Shown here: positions 46,044-54,729 of the stretch, piece after piece
Position numbering within the stretch: position 1 is the first letter of the stretch
How the letters are laid out: each line of letters starts with the position of its first letter
Assembly: GCF_000788395.1 (NCBI RefSeq)
Contig: NZ_CP009889.1
Coordinates: forward strand, 496,001 to 560,000
Direction of reading: 5' to 3'
From: Pseudoalteromonas piratica
GTDB taxonomy: Bacteria; Pseudomonadota; Gammaproteobacteria; Enterobacterales; Alteromonadaceae
DNA length: 64,000 bases
The notes under the pieces: model-generated
The model's input: only the letters and a program-made list of their open reading frames with translations
Databases searched by the model: none
Told to the model about the DNA's origin: nothing
Translations under genes and position numbers: made by a program

Positions 46044-46832
46044 ATGAAAGTTTTATTTATCTTATCCATTATTTTCTTTTCTACATGCAGCAATGCTGTA
46101 GTGAAGAGGCATGATGTTCCAGCTAAAAATTATTTGTTAGCCGAAGCTCCTGAATATCTAATTGATATGCCCCATGAAGGGCATGGAGTGCTAATAAGTC
46201 CACAATGGATTTTAACAGTAGCTCATACAATATTTTATGATTACTCAGGAAAAAAAATAAAGGTAGGCTCTAAAAACGTTGAAATTGAAAAAGTTCATAT
46301 ACACCCAGGCTATATTGAAGCAGACAAAACTTTATTTAAAGGCGATGCTGCTCCTTTAATGAATTTCCTTAGGTCTAGAAGTGATATTGCATTAGTTAAG
46401 CTTTCAACCCCTGTAAAAGATCTTAAACCAATTGATATTTATTCTAACTCTAATGAATTAGGTCAAGAAATAACCGTATACGGTCGTGGAGCGACAGGGA
46501 ATGGTAAAACAGGTGAAAATACCGAAACCAAACCCTTACGTGAGCTAAACCATTTTAAAAATATTGTTGAAGCTACTGATGATAAATGGCTTTCTTTTAA
46601 GTTTGATGAAGCGCAAAAAGCGTTACCTTTAGAGGGTATTCATGGCTCTGGGGATAGTGGTGGTCCATCAGTTATATTTGATAACGGCACTCCGTACTTG
46701 GTAGGTTTATCAAGCTGGCAAATTTGGCAAGGTGACCTTGCCTTATTCAAAGGTGGTTTATATGGTACTACTGCTTATCAAGTTAGGGTTTCAAATTATA
46801 GAGACTGGATAGTAAGTGTAGTGGGTAGCTAA
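46044..46832 (+). CDS. Secreted trypsin-like serine protease (S1 family)
   Basis: The 262-residue protein has a signal peptide (MKVLFILSIIFFSTCSNA) and a chymotrypsin-fold domain with the full triad: His61 in WILTVAHT, Asp114 in SDIALVKL and Ser205 in GSGDSGGP. There is no pro-domain or C-terminal sorting signal, so it is probably periplasmic or secreted. Its last codons form the R'' box (AGCTAAC) of the attC-like site that follows, placing it in the cassette array. The matching start box is uncertain. Confidence 0.83.
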   Translation: MKVLFILSIIFFSTCSNAVVKRHDVPAKNYLLAEAPEYLIDMPHEGHGVLISPQWILTVAHTIFYDYSGKKIKVGSKNVEIEKVHIHPGYIEADKTLFKGDAAPLMNFLRSRSDIALVKLSTPVKDLKPIDIYSNSNELGQEITVYGRGATGNGKTGENTETKPLRELNHFKNIVEATDDKWLSFKFDEAQKALPLEGIHGSGDSGGPSVIFDNGTPYLVGLSSWQIWQGDLALFKGGLYGTTAYQVRVSNYRDWIVSVVGS

Positions 46833-46923
46833 CAAATCGTTTAATAGGAAAAAACAGTTTGCTTTTGCTCCTTCCTCGCTAATTTTAGCCAAGCATTTAT
46901 ACGCCCATTAGTAGGCGTTGCGA
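46827..46923 (+). other. attC-like site after the protease gene
   Basis: From AGCTAAC to GTTGCGA, 97 bp. It aligns with the attC at 44794-44897 along most of its length: GTTTGCTTTTGCTCCTTCC against GTTGGCTTTGTTCGTACCT, then a shared AATTTTAGCCAA and a TTAG-TAGGCGTT end. Confidence 0.62.
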
Positions 46924-46934
46924 ATGACAGTTTC

Positions 46935-46992
46935 TGGCACAAAGCGGAAGTAACACTCTGAATTTAACTATGTATCCGACAGTAATGAGCGA
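46935..46992 (+). repeat. 58-bp direct repeat, copy 2
   Basis: Second copy of the 45453-45510 repeat with two mismatches, placed 11 bases after the attC-like site just as copy 1 follows its short attC-like site. Confidence 0.9.
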
Positions 46993-47146
46993 TCAAGAGA
47001 CGTTCGTCATAATCTGGCTATGTTATCTTCATTCTTCCAAGCGGTCGTTCAGCTAACTCATTCCTGCCCCTTTACGGTTTAAAGTAACTACTCTAACTTG
47101 AATTATATTCTCTAAAATTAAGGTGACTTTTAACTAGGAGGTCATC
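46993..47146. other. Intergenic region before the recombinase
   Basis: No gene recognised. AGCTAAC occurs once more (around 47051) without a partner. A strong ribosome site (AGGAGGT) for the recombinase lies at the end. Confidence 0.4.
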
Positions 47147-47743
47147 ATGAAAACAGAAATAAATTCAAATGCAACAGGAGTAAAACGTCCATTTAAACTG
47201 GAAGAAATTTGGCGAATTCGAACTCGTCTCGAAATTAAGAATAATTTGATGCAACTTGCGGCGCTAAATTTAGCGATTGACAGCAAATTGAGGTCTTGTG
47301 ATTTGCTTTCTCTAAGAGTAAGGGACGTAGCCACTTCTGATCATATATTTGAACGAGTTCAATGGACACAGAAGAAAACTGGTACTGAAGTACAATTTGA
47401 AATAACACCTAGAGCGCAACAAACCATTAGCCGCTGGATTCAGTATAAGTCTTTGCAACCAAGTGATTATTTGTTTTTGAGTCTACGCCGCGCAAATCAA
47501 CCAATCAGTTATTCATATTACAGATCTATCATTAGAAATTGGGCTAATCAACTAGGGCTTGATTCTGATTTATACGGCACTCATTCAATGAGAAGAACTA
47601 AAGCTACTTTAGTTTATGCAAGAACTAAGAATATTAGAGTTGTTCAACTACTTCTGGGTCATACAAAAATCGATAACACAATTTGATACCTTGGAATTGA
47701 GATTGAAGACGCAATCAAAATATCAAGAGAAACAGATTGTTAG
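47147..47743 (+). pseudogene. Tyrosine recombinase interrupted by a stop before its catalytic Tyr
   Basis: The frame encodes a small (~198-codon) tyrosine recombinase catalytic domain: Arg in DSKLRSCDLLSLRVRD, the HxxR box GTHSMRRTKATLVYA and the late histidine LLLGHTKIDNTI. A TGA at 47684-47686 follows. The next codons read on in frame as YLGIEIEDAIKISRETDC and stop at 47741-47743; this is the expected RYLG motif with the catalytic tyrosine, so TGA most likely replaced CGA (Arg). The short product lacks the nucleophile. The perfect Shine-Dalgarno AGGAGGT shows recent function. It is not an integron IntI (no IntI-specific insertion). Confidence 0.82.
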
Positions 47744-47838
47744 AGGCAATTGAGCAGTAGATAAATACTGCCATTTGCTTTATATAACTCAAGGTATCAA
47801 CTACATTAATATAAAACAATCTAACTCAATGACTAAGC

Positions 47839-50241
47839 ATGGAAAAAGCCGCTGACTTAAACGTCTCTCTTCGCAAAATAGGCTATAAAGAAGGGGAACT
47901 TATATTTCCGCCCACCTTAAGTGAAACAGAGTTACTCTCTTTTTTAAAACTCTCTACCGAACTTGCCGCAGATGAAGTTTTTTGGATGAAATCAGACTCT
48001 GAAATTTTCTATGTTAATCATGCTGCTTGTGAAAAATTGGGCTACCAAAGAGAAGAGCTTGTAGGAATGAAAGTTTGGGAGTGGGATCCGCTCTTTCCCA
48101 AAGAGGTTTGGCCTACGTTTTGGAAAGAATTAAAAGAAAAAAAACATATTGATTTTGAAACCCAACATCAAAACAAAGAGGGCAAAGTTTTTCCTGTTCG
48201 TATTAAAGGTCATTTTATAGAAAGTAATGGCGAAGAAATACTATTCGCATTTGTGTCGGATATATCGGATGTTAAAAAACACGAAAAAGAGCTTCAAGTC
48301 AACAGCTCTCAGATGCAAGCCTTGTTAGAACAAGAAAAGAAGAAGTTTGCAGAATTTGTCAACTTGGCTCCAGTAGGCATCGCTATAAACAAAATGGACA
48401 CTGGAGAATTCGATTACATTAACGATGAATTTAGCCGATTCACGGGTTATAGCATTGATGAACTTAATACTATGGATTATTGGCAGCTAACGCCAAAAAA
48501 ATATGAAGAGCAAGAATATAAACAATTAGCTGATATGGCGGAAACAGGCGCATATGGGCCGTATCAGAAAGAATATATACACAAGCAAGGCCATACTTAT
48601 CCTGTATTACTCTCTGGAATAAAAATAACCGATTCAGATGGTAACGATTACATTTGGTCTGTAGTTCAAGATATTTCACAACAACAAGAGACCGAAATTG
48701 AATTGCGTGAAGCACGTGAAAAAGCGGACGCAAATGCCTTTAAAATGCAAATAGCCAATGACTCAGCTGGAATTGGTGTTTGGGAATGGAACTTAGAAAC
48801 GAATGCTCTTATCTGGGATGACTGGATGTATAAGTTGTATGGCATAGAAACTGATTTGTTTTCAGGTGCATATGAAGCGTGGGAGAACAGCGTACACCCT
48901 GAGGATATAGAAGAAGCTAAAGCAAAACTTGAAGCTGCCATAGCGGACACAGGCGTTTATGACACAGAGTTTCGTGTTGTTCTACCAAGTGGCGAAATAA
49001 GAACAATGAAAGCGAGTGCGGAAGTAATTAAAAACGGCGAAGGCACTCCAATTTCCGTTATTGGTGTCAACTATGATATTTCTGAAAAAGTTAATACGCT
49101 AGCCACCTTGGTTGAAGCTAAAAGAGAAGCTGATCGAGCTGCAAAAGCAAAAAGCGATTTTTTAGCTAATATGAGTCATGAGATAAGAACGCCAATGAAC
49201 GCTATTTTAGGCGGACTTCAGTTACTTAAAAATGCTGAACTTGACCAAGATTTAAGGACAGTATTGGGTAATGCCTCATTTTCTGCACAAAGCTTGTTAA
49301 CTATCATTAATGACATATTAGATTATTCCAAAATTGAGTCGAACAAACTTGAACTAGAGCACGCTCCATTCTCAATTAACGAAATTCTTGATTCTGTTAA
49401 ATATGATTTAGACGCACAAGTTAGTAACAAAGGCATAGAATTTTTAGTTTCTGTGGATAACGATTTTGTTGATGGTTGGTTAGGCGACTTAGTCAGAGTC
49501 AAACAGATATTGCTAAACTTAGCGTCAAACGCCGTGAAATTTACTGAAAAAGGGAGTGTTGAAATAAAGATAAGCGAAATTACCTACAAGAGTCAGCAAG
49601 CTATATGTTTAAACGTTATTGACTCTGGTATCGGCATGAGTGAGGAAGTACAAGAGTGCATATTTGAGCGATTTTCTCAAGCCGACACCTCTACTACACG
49701 AAAGTATGGTGGGACTGGCTTAGGTATGTCGATAACCATTAGTTTAATTAAATTAATGGGAGGAGAGCTTAGGTTAGTAAGTGAATTAAACAAAGGAACA
49801 GATATTCAGGTAGTGCTGCCTTTAAAACATGAAGTAATGGATAAAAAACAAAAGATAACTAAATCGCTGACTGCTCCAAATCTCTCAGACATCAAAATAT
49901 TAATAGCAGAAGATAACAAGATAAACCAGGTGCTAATTCAGTCAATTTTAAAACCTACCAACGCAAGTTTAACCATCGTAGAAGATGGTCAACAAGCGGT
50001 AGACGCTGTAAAGGAAGATAAGTTTGACTTAGTTTTAATGGACATTCATATGCCAAATATGGATGGTACCGAAGCTCAATTATTGATTAAAGAGCTTAAC
50101 CCCAAGCTTCCCGTCGTAGCGTTAACAGCCAATGTTATGACAAATGATATAGACAGTTATCTGGTACAAGGTTTTGTAGCTCACGTTGGAAAACCAATAG
50201 ACATGAATAACTTATATGAGGTCTTAGGTCAGTTTGTTTAA
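47839..50241 (+). CDS. Cytoplasmic PAS-PAS-PAS hybrid histidine kinase
   Basis: The 800-residue protein has no membrane segment. Three PAS domains (about residues 35-150, 165-290 and 305-420), each with its PAC-type end (DISDVKK, DISQQQE, DISEKVN), are followed by HisKA (His447 in NMSHEIRTPMN), HATPase (DSGIGM, YGGTGLGM) and a receiver with Asp735 (LMDIHMPNMDG) and the lysine of VGKPID. Without an HPt domain it needs an external phosphotransfer partner. The PAS signals (redox, oxygen or ligand) cannot be told. It directly follows the accessory region. A weak ribosome site leaves the start slightly uncertain. Confidence 0.9.
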   Translation: MEKAADLNVSLRKIGYKEGELIFPPTLSETELLSFLKLSTELAADEVFWMKSDSEIFYVNHAACEKLGYQREELVGMKVWEWDPLFPKEVWPTFWKELKEKKHIDFETQHQNKEGKVFPVRIKGHFIESNGEEILFAFVSDISDVKKHEKELQVNSSQMQALLEQEKKKFAEFVNLAPVGIAINKMDTGEFDYINDEFSRFTGYSIDELNTMDYWQLTPKKYEEQEYKQLADMAETGAYGPYQKEYIHKQGHTYPVLLSGIKITDSDGNDYIWSVVQDISQQQETEIELREAREKADANAFKMQIANDSAGIGVWEWNLETNALIWDDWMYKLYGIETDLFSGAYEAWENSVHPEDIEEAKAKLEAAIADTGVYDTEFRVVLPSGEIRTMKASAEVIKNGEGTPISVIGVNYDISEKVNTLATLVEAKREADRAAKAKSDFLANMSHEIRTPMNAILGGLQLLKNAELDQDLRTVLGNASFSAQSLLTIINDILDYSKIESNKLELEHAPFSINEILDSVKYDLDAQVSNKGIEFLVSVDNDFVDGWLGDLVRVKQILLNLASNAVKFTEKGSVEIKISEITYKSQQAICLNVIDSGIGMSEEVQECIFERFSQADTSTTRKYGGTGLGMSITISLIKLMGGELRLVSELNKGTDIQVVLPLKHEVMDKKQKITKSLTAPNLSDIKILIAEDNKINQVLIQSILKPTNASLTIVEDGQQAVDAVKEDKFDLVLMDIHMPNMDGTEAQLLIKELNPKLPVVALTANVMTNDIDSYLVQGFVAHVGKPIDMNNLYEVLGQFV

Positions 50242-50424
50242 TGATATTCACTTTGATTTAAATCTAGTTTTGCCAATTGGCGAGTCTAGTCCAGAATTGA
50301 TTATGTCCAAAAGCGAGTTGGGTGAACGTCCGCAATTGCAACTAGATTTAAGATATTAAGTTGCTGTTGAACGACCGAGTTTGGCACAATACAGACTATT
50401 ACCTAGCTAGGTGTGATGCAAAGC

Positions 50425-50457
50425 GTAACCCACAAAAATTCGGTTTTTTGGGGTTAC
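50425..50457. repeat. Imperfect inverted repeat
   Basis: GTAACCCACAAAAA and TTTTTTGGGGTTAC pair with two mismatches around a 5-base loop. It lies in the 263-bp gap between the hybrid kinase and the esterase and could be a terminator for either gene or a small dispersed repeat. Confidence 0.55.
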
Positions 50458-50504
50458 ACTTTATCTATATAAACTCATGCTAGGCTTGATGTAGCATCAT
50501 ATTG

Positions 50505-51674
50505 TTATTTCGAGAGTTTAGACAATTCAGACTCTAAGTTGTTCTTACGATTAATATAATATTCATACCCGTCTTCACCTTCCTTCGCCAGTTTTAATGA
50601 AATATTGACTTGTTCTAACGCTTTTTGAAACTGCTTGTTTTGTTCATAGGCGTAAGCTAACCCGTTATATGCGCTCGGCATCTCTGGATAAAGTGAAATG
50701 TTGTACTTAAACACGTCTTCTGCTGTTTTAAAGTCTTTTTTATCGACTAAGCTGTAACCTAATTGTCTCATAGCCCACTCAGGCCCAATGGTTTTTTCGC
50801 CACGTTGGAAAGATACACGTGCGTAGTATTCCTTAATCGAGCTTACACCATCTGTGAGCAGGGAGCTTGGCATGGCCAGTGGTAAAAATAGATTATGGTA
50901 GGCGTTGAACGTTCCTGCCTTTGACGTTAAACCATGCGGAACCGTGTTAAACGCATCGCTAACAAAAGTAAATCCTTTTCGTGGATTATTCTTCAAAAAT
51001 ACCTCTAAGTCGTCATAAATAGCGCGCATTTCAGCATGTTCAGACCCAATATTCATGTATAAAAAAGAGTCTAACTCTTTTGAGTTGCTTATAAACTCTT
51101 TAACGTCTTTAGAAGTTGATTCGTCCCCCCACCAAACCGCTGGACTATAGGCTAAATGAGCTTGAAATAAATGAGGTCGAGATTGAAATGAATGTAAAAC
51201 CAATAATCCACCAATAGAAGCGCCTGAGAATATGCGAAAGTTGTGTGTACGATACTTTTCTTCAATATGAGGGATGAGCTCTTTCTCAATAAAGTCGAGA
51301 AATTTATCACCGCCACCGCCAACACCAACAGGCCCTCTAGGATCATGGTTAACCGTAGGGGTTAAGTCTCTAGCGCGATCCGTATTTTCTATTGCAACAA
51401 GAATAACTTCAGGTGCCGCGTTTTGCTGATGGAGTGAATCCAATAACGCAGACTCTACAGGCAAGTTTCCTTTGCCATCTAAGCGAAATAAAACGGGGTA
51501 AACTTTATTTGGGTTTGACTGATAGCTTTTAGGAAGTTGCACTACCGCGGTTCTTTCTTCGTTAAGAACCTTCGAATTAATTGTTTCAACTTTATACTGA
51601 GATTCATTTGCGAAAGAAGATATTGAAAAAATGAGTAACAACAGGAGCGCAGATACGCGTTTAAAAATAAACAT
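50505..51674 (-). CDS. Secreted esterase (esterase D / Fes-like) with TPR tail
   Basis: The 389-residue protein has a signal peptide (about 22 residues) and an alpha/beta hydrolase of the putative-esterase (PF00756) family. The nucleophile is Ser153 in FSGASIGGLLVLHS, and a likely acid/histidine pair lies further on (FNTVPHGLTSKAG). A C-terminal TPR-like part (about 300-380; AEDVFKYNISLYPEMPSAYNGLAYAYEQ) follows. Relatives hydrolyse siderophore trilactones or other esters. AAAGGGACT supports the start. It is a single gene. Confidence 0.82.
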   Translation of the reverse strand: MFIFKRVSALLLLLIFSISSFANESQYKVETINSKVLNEERTAVVQLPKSYQSNPNKVYPVLFRLDGKGNLPVESALLDSLHQQNAAPEVILVAIENTDRARDLTPTVNHDPRGPVGVGGGGDKFLDFIEKELIPHIEEKYRTHNFRIFSGASIGGLLVLHSFQSRPHLFQAHLAYSPAVWWGDESTSKDVKEFISNSKELDSFLYMNIGSEHAEMRAIYDDLEVFLKNNPRKGFTFVSDAFNTVPHGLTSKAGTFNAYHNLFLPLAMPSSLLTDGVSSIKEYYARVSFQRGEKTIGPEWAMRQLGYSLVDKKDFKTAEDVFKYNISLYPEMPSAYNGLAYAYEQNKQFQKALEQVNISLKLAKEGEDGYEYYINRKNNLESELSKLSK

Positions 51675-51888
51675 GCAAAGTCCCTTTAACTTAATTAATA
51701 ATTATAAATTTTTTAGTAGCTTACATGAAAAGTTGTGGTGATGGTATGCATGATTTTGCATTGTACTGTTTGGCTATTTATTTCCTTGCAGGGGCTCTGC
51801 TTTGAAGTAAGGGCCAAATTATTAGGTTGTACTTGTAAACAGTATTGTGGCTAAGAAAGTTTCAACCTTGAAGTGTAAAGGAGGGCTC
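51675..51888. other. Intergenic region
   Basis: Contains the promoter of the esterase gene on the minus strand and leads to a strong plus-strand Shine-Dalgarno at 51877-51885. No other feature was recognised. Confidence 0.4.
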
Positions 51889-51972
51889 ATGGAAATAGCA
51901 AATGAGAAGGAGTTTAGTGCAAGGGTGTTCAATGAAAAAGCGCAGTATTTACTGCGCTTTTTAAAAACATAG
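51889..51972 (+). CDS. Possible 27-residue peptide ORF
   Basis: An ATG four bases after the strong Shine-Dalgarno GGAGG (inside AAAGGAGGG) opens a 27-codon frame (MEIANEKEFSARVFNEKAQY..., ending LLRFLKT). The coding region runs through the terminator hairpin at 51935-51962, so translation would disturb the hairpin. Only sequence features support it. Confidence 0.3.
   Translation: MEIANEKEFSARVFNEKAQYLLRFLKT
51935..51962. terminator. Bidirectional rho-independent terminator
   Basis: The 11-bp stem AAAAAGCGCAG / CTGCGCTTTTT with a 6-base loop lies just past the stop of the minus-strand dipeptidase gene. Confidence 0.88.
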
Positions 51973-51976
51973 CAGG

Positions 51977-53467
51977 TTACATATTGCCAAGTTTTACCAT
52001 CATTGCGGTATACATTTTTAAATTAAGCGCCATTTGCTCAGGCGTTAAAAACTCATGCTCAGAGTGCCCCGTGTATTTTTTACCTGGCATAGACGGACCA
52101 AATGACACCGCGTTATCAAACAATTTGGCATTGGTGCCACCGCCGATTGAAACAAAGCTGGCATTTTTATCGCCTGTGAAATGCTTAAAGATATCCAAAA
52201 GTGCTTCTGCGTGCGGTGCATCATCAAGCAGCATGGGTGTACCAATATGAATTTCAATGCTGTCTAACGTCATATTGTTACTCGCTTGCCAATTGCTAAG
52301 GGCAGTATCAATTTGTGACTTTAATAGCACCTCTGTTTTGCCAACTGGGCGACGTAAATTAACGGATAATTTAAGGCCATTTTCGCTGCGTTTCAGTAAT
52401 GTTGGTGCAACGGTCATTGGTCCCATAAACGCATGTCGGTAAGCAATCTCACCAAATTGTGCGCCATATAAATCTAGGCCAATGAGTTGGTTTATAAATT
52501 CAATTGCTTGTCCATCACTGTTGTTTTCTAAATCAATGCCTTTAAATACTTCTGCTAAATGTGCAATGGCATTGTGACCTGCTTCTGGTTCTGAAGAGTG
52601 TGCCGATTCACCTTTTACACTTATTAAAAATGTATCGTCTTGTGGTGTGATTGTGACATGAACATCTTTAAGAGTACTTATGTTTTGCTTAACTATGTCA
52701 AGTATTTGAGCATCAGCATTATGCAGCACAACACTGGCATCTTCAGGTATTTGGCTAACAAATGCACCGCCTTTTAATTCGCTTACATAAACACCTGTTT
52801 GTGGTGATGAGCCTGTAAATGTTGGGGCAACTAAACTCCAGCCTTTTTCAGCAACCACCACAGGGTAAGATGCATCAATGGTTACAGCATATTTTGGCTG
52901 TTGGTAGGTTTTCATAAAGCGCTTTAGTGGCTCCCAATCGGACTCTTCAGCAAGGTAAACCATCAGTTCAATACGATTATTAAGTGCAACATTATTATCT
53001 TTTAGCGTTTTCATGGCATAAAGTGCTGTTGAAATTGCACCTTTGTCATCTTCAGTGCCGCGGGCAATTAATTTGCCTGGCTCTGAGGTTGCATCAAGAA
53101 AAAACGGGCTCTGTTGCCATTTTGTGGGATCGGCAGGTTGCACGTCGCCATGGGTTACTATGGTTACTTTCTCTTCTTGATTTCCCATACCAATTAAAAC
53201 GGTATGTCCAAAGTCTTGGTAGTCAAACCCAAGCTCAGCCGCTTTCATTTTTAATAGTGATTTAAAGCCAATAAAGTCCGGGTTTTCTGTGGTATCAAGG
53301 CCTTTCTTATTAATTGTTGGGAATGACACCATATTAGCTAAAGAATGAATTTGTGCGCTTTGATATTCTGATACCGCATAGTCAGCGAGTTTTTCTGTTG
53401 ATGGGGTCACAGCAGCAAATACATTTGTCGCAAATAACGCTGCGCATGGAAGAAGAGCGAATTTCAA
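51977..53467 (-). CDS. Secreted M20-family dipeptidase (PepV/Sapep-like)
   Basis: The 496-residue protein has a signal peptide (MKFALLPCAALFATNVFA) and an M20 metallopeptidase. The first zinc histidine lies in IVTHGDVQP, ARGTEDDKGA carries the bridging Asp, VYLAEESDWE supplies the Glu-Glu catalytic/ligand pair, and SIGGGTNAKLF and GHSEHEFL the later ligands. Length matches the PepV-like dipeptidases. No ATG begins the signal peptide: the start is TTG at 53465-53467, six bases after TTTGGAGT. It probably releases amino acids from dipeptides in the periplasm. Confidence 0.87.
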   Translation of the reverse strand: MKFALLPCAALFATNVFAAVTPSTEKLADYAVSEYQSAQIHSLANMVSFPTINKKGLDTTENPDFIGFKSLLKMKAAELGFDYQDFGHTVLIGMGNQEEKVTIVTHGDVQPADPTKWQQSPFFLDATSEPGKLIARGTEDDKGAISTALYAMKTLKDNNVALNNRIELMVYLAEESDWEPLKRFMKTYQQPKYAVTIDASYPVVVAEKGWSLVAPTFTGSSPQTGVYVSELKGGAFVSQIPEDASVVLHNADAQILDIVKQNISTLKDVHVTITPQDDTFLISVKGESAHSSEPEAGHNAIAHLAEVFKGIDLENNSDGQAIEFINQLIGLDLYGAQFGEIAYRHAFMGPMTVAPTLLKRSENGLKLSVNLRRPVGKTEVLLKSQIDTALSNWQASNNMTLDSIEIHIGTPMLLDDAPHAEALLDIFKHFTGDKNASFVSIGGGTNAKLFDNAVSFGPSMPGKKYTGHSEHEFLTPEQMALNLKMYTAMMVKLGNM

Positions 53468-53546
53468 TGGAGTACTCCAAAGTTAAACAGTATTAGGTAA
53501 TTAGCCCAAGTGTAACACTGCTTAAAGCTAAAAAAAGCGTTTTCTG

Positions 53547-54257
53547 TTAACTGCCACGATGATTTACAAAACTAGTAAAAAGTCGTTGGTAAAGTTCGCT
53601 AATATCGGGTTTTTCCTTACTATGTTCATACAAGCACGTATGTACATCAGCAATTGCTCTGTCTGTTTGTTGATGGTGCTCGTAACATAAATTTACTGGT
53701 TTAATTAATGTGGGCATATCGGCATTTATTAAAATGCAGGCTTGTGCCAGCACAATTTTACCCCCACCTTTTTTTAGCAATACTCGTTGGGCGGTGCCTA
53801 CTACTTTTTTACCTTCAATATTGAGGTTGTAATCACCATCGCAATAGCTGCCGGGTGTGGCATGGGTATCAACCTTGATATTAAACTGTTCGAAAAACGA
53901 AGACAAAATAGCGCAAAAATCGGTGTAGGCATTTGGAATAGAGTAGGGGGTGTGTTCATCTAAAACATATATGTAAGAGACATTAATCACCCCTTCACAT
54001 TGAGGCACGGGCGCACCGCCTGTTTTACGTGAGTAAAGTTTCCAGCCAGTTGACGCAAGCTTTGACGCGATCGCTTCGCTTTGTTGCCACTTGTTACCAG
54101 AGGGCAAAACTAACGTAGGCTCGTCACTTTGCCAAAGTAACAGGGCTTGGTCTAAATTGCCGCTTTGCAATTGGCTAATCAAGTCATTTTCTTTTTCAAA
54201 AATGGCGTCTACTGAAATATGGTCAAAACGCAGTACTTTGGCTTTTATCTTTGTCAT
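53547..54257 (-). CDS. Lipoate-protein ligase / octanoyltransferase family protein
   Basis: The 236-residue protein matches the BPL/LplA/LipB fold family: LYSRKTGGAPVPQ is the substrate-carrying RRxxGG-like motif, and DYNLNIEGKKVVGTAQRVL contains the lysine (GKKVVGTAQ) that contacts the lipoyl-AMP in LplA and LipM. A full-length LplA would be longer, with an extra C-terminal domain; this single-domain form is closer to octanoyltransferase LipM or to lipoyl amidotransferase. Function as a scavenger of lipoate or octanoate is inferred. It lies divergent to the cobalamin riboswitch. Confidence 0.78.
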   Translation of the reverse strand: MTKIKAKVLRFDHISVDAIFEKENDLISQLQSGNLDQALLLWQSDEPTLVLPSGNKWQQSEAIASKLASTGWKLYSRKTGGAPVPQCEGVINVSYIYVLDEHTPYSIPNAYTDFCAILSSFFEQFNIKVDTHATPGSYCDGDYNLNIEGKKVVGTAQRVLLKKGGGKIVLAQACILINADMPTLIKPVNLCYEHHQQTDRAIADVHTCLYEHSKEKPDISELYQRLFTSFVNHRGS

Positions 54258-54410
54258 TGGCTGTAAACTATTTTTGGCCTAAGCATACCGCAGTTTTTAT
54301 ATTTTGGCAGTAGCCACCTATCTAGTTATATCTATTAACAAAAAGTGTTAAGAGCGTTGAGCGATTAACTTGATTTAGTCAATTAGCTTGACATATATTT
54401 GGGGCGTAAT

Positions 54411-54575
54411 TAGGTGACTATTGTTTTTTCTAAAACAATGTTTAAACGGGAATCCAGTTTAAATCTGGAACTGCCCCCGCAACGGTAACTGTGAGCGACA
54501 ACCACCACTGTCTTCTTGATGGGAAGGTGCTGTCAACGCGATGATCAGGAGTCCGGAGACCGGCCTAGTTCACTC
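54411..54575 (+). ncRNA. Cobalamin (B12) riboswitch
   Basis: Conserved blocks appear in order: AAACGGGAATCCAGTT (54444-54459), CTGGAACTGCCCCCGCAACGG (split at 54465-54484, the B12-box core) and, after the variable arms, the closing AGTCCGGAGACCGGCC (54550-54565). Outer strands GTGACTA (54414) and TAGTTCAC (54566) form P1. These are the invariant parts of the adenosylcobalamin-binding element. A CCAAT/ATTGG stem (about 54624-54639) and a TTGCCT/AGGCAA hairpin (54653-54668) in the leader could be the switching platform. When B12 is plentiful it should shut off the following transporter gene. Confidence 0.92.
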
Positions 54576-54729
54576 GAGTACTGCGGTGGGCGGTGAGCAA
54601 CGAGAATATGATCGCGTTTAAACCAATAGTAAACTGATTGGCTAACTCTCTTTTGCCTGTAAAGGCAAGGCATAACCTTTTGTATCTTGTCATACCTACC
54701 GTGTGGATTTTGTTCACGGAAATACAATA

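Noticed and set aside
47147..47743. Calling the recombinase an integron integrase (IntI) for the nearby attC sites
   Set aside because: It has only the small catalytic domain, lacks the extra IntI-specific helix region and an N-terminal DNA-binding domain, and resembles short FimB-like or solitary recombinases.
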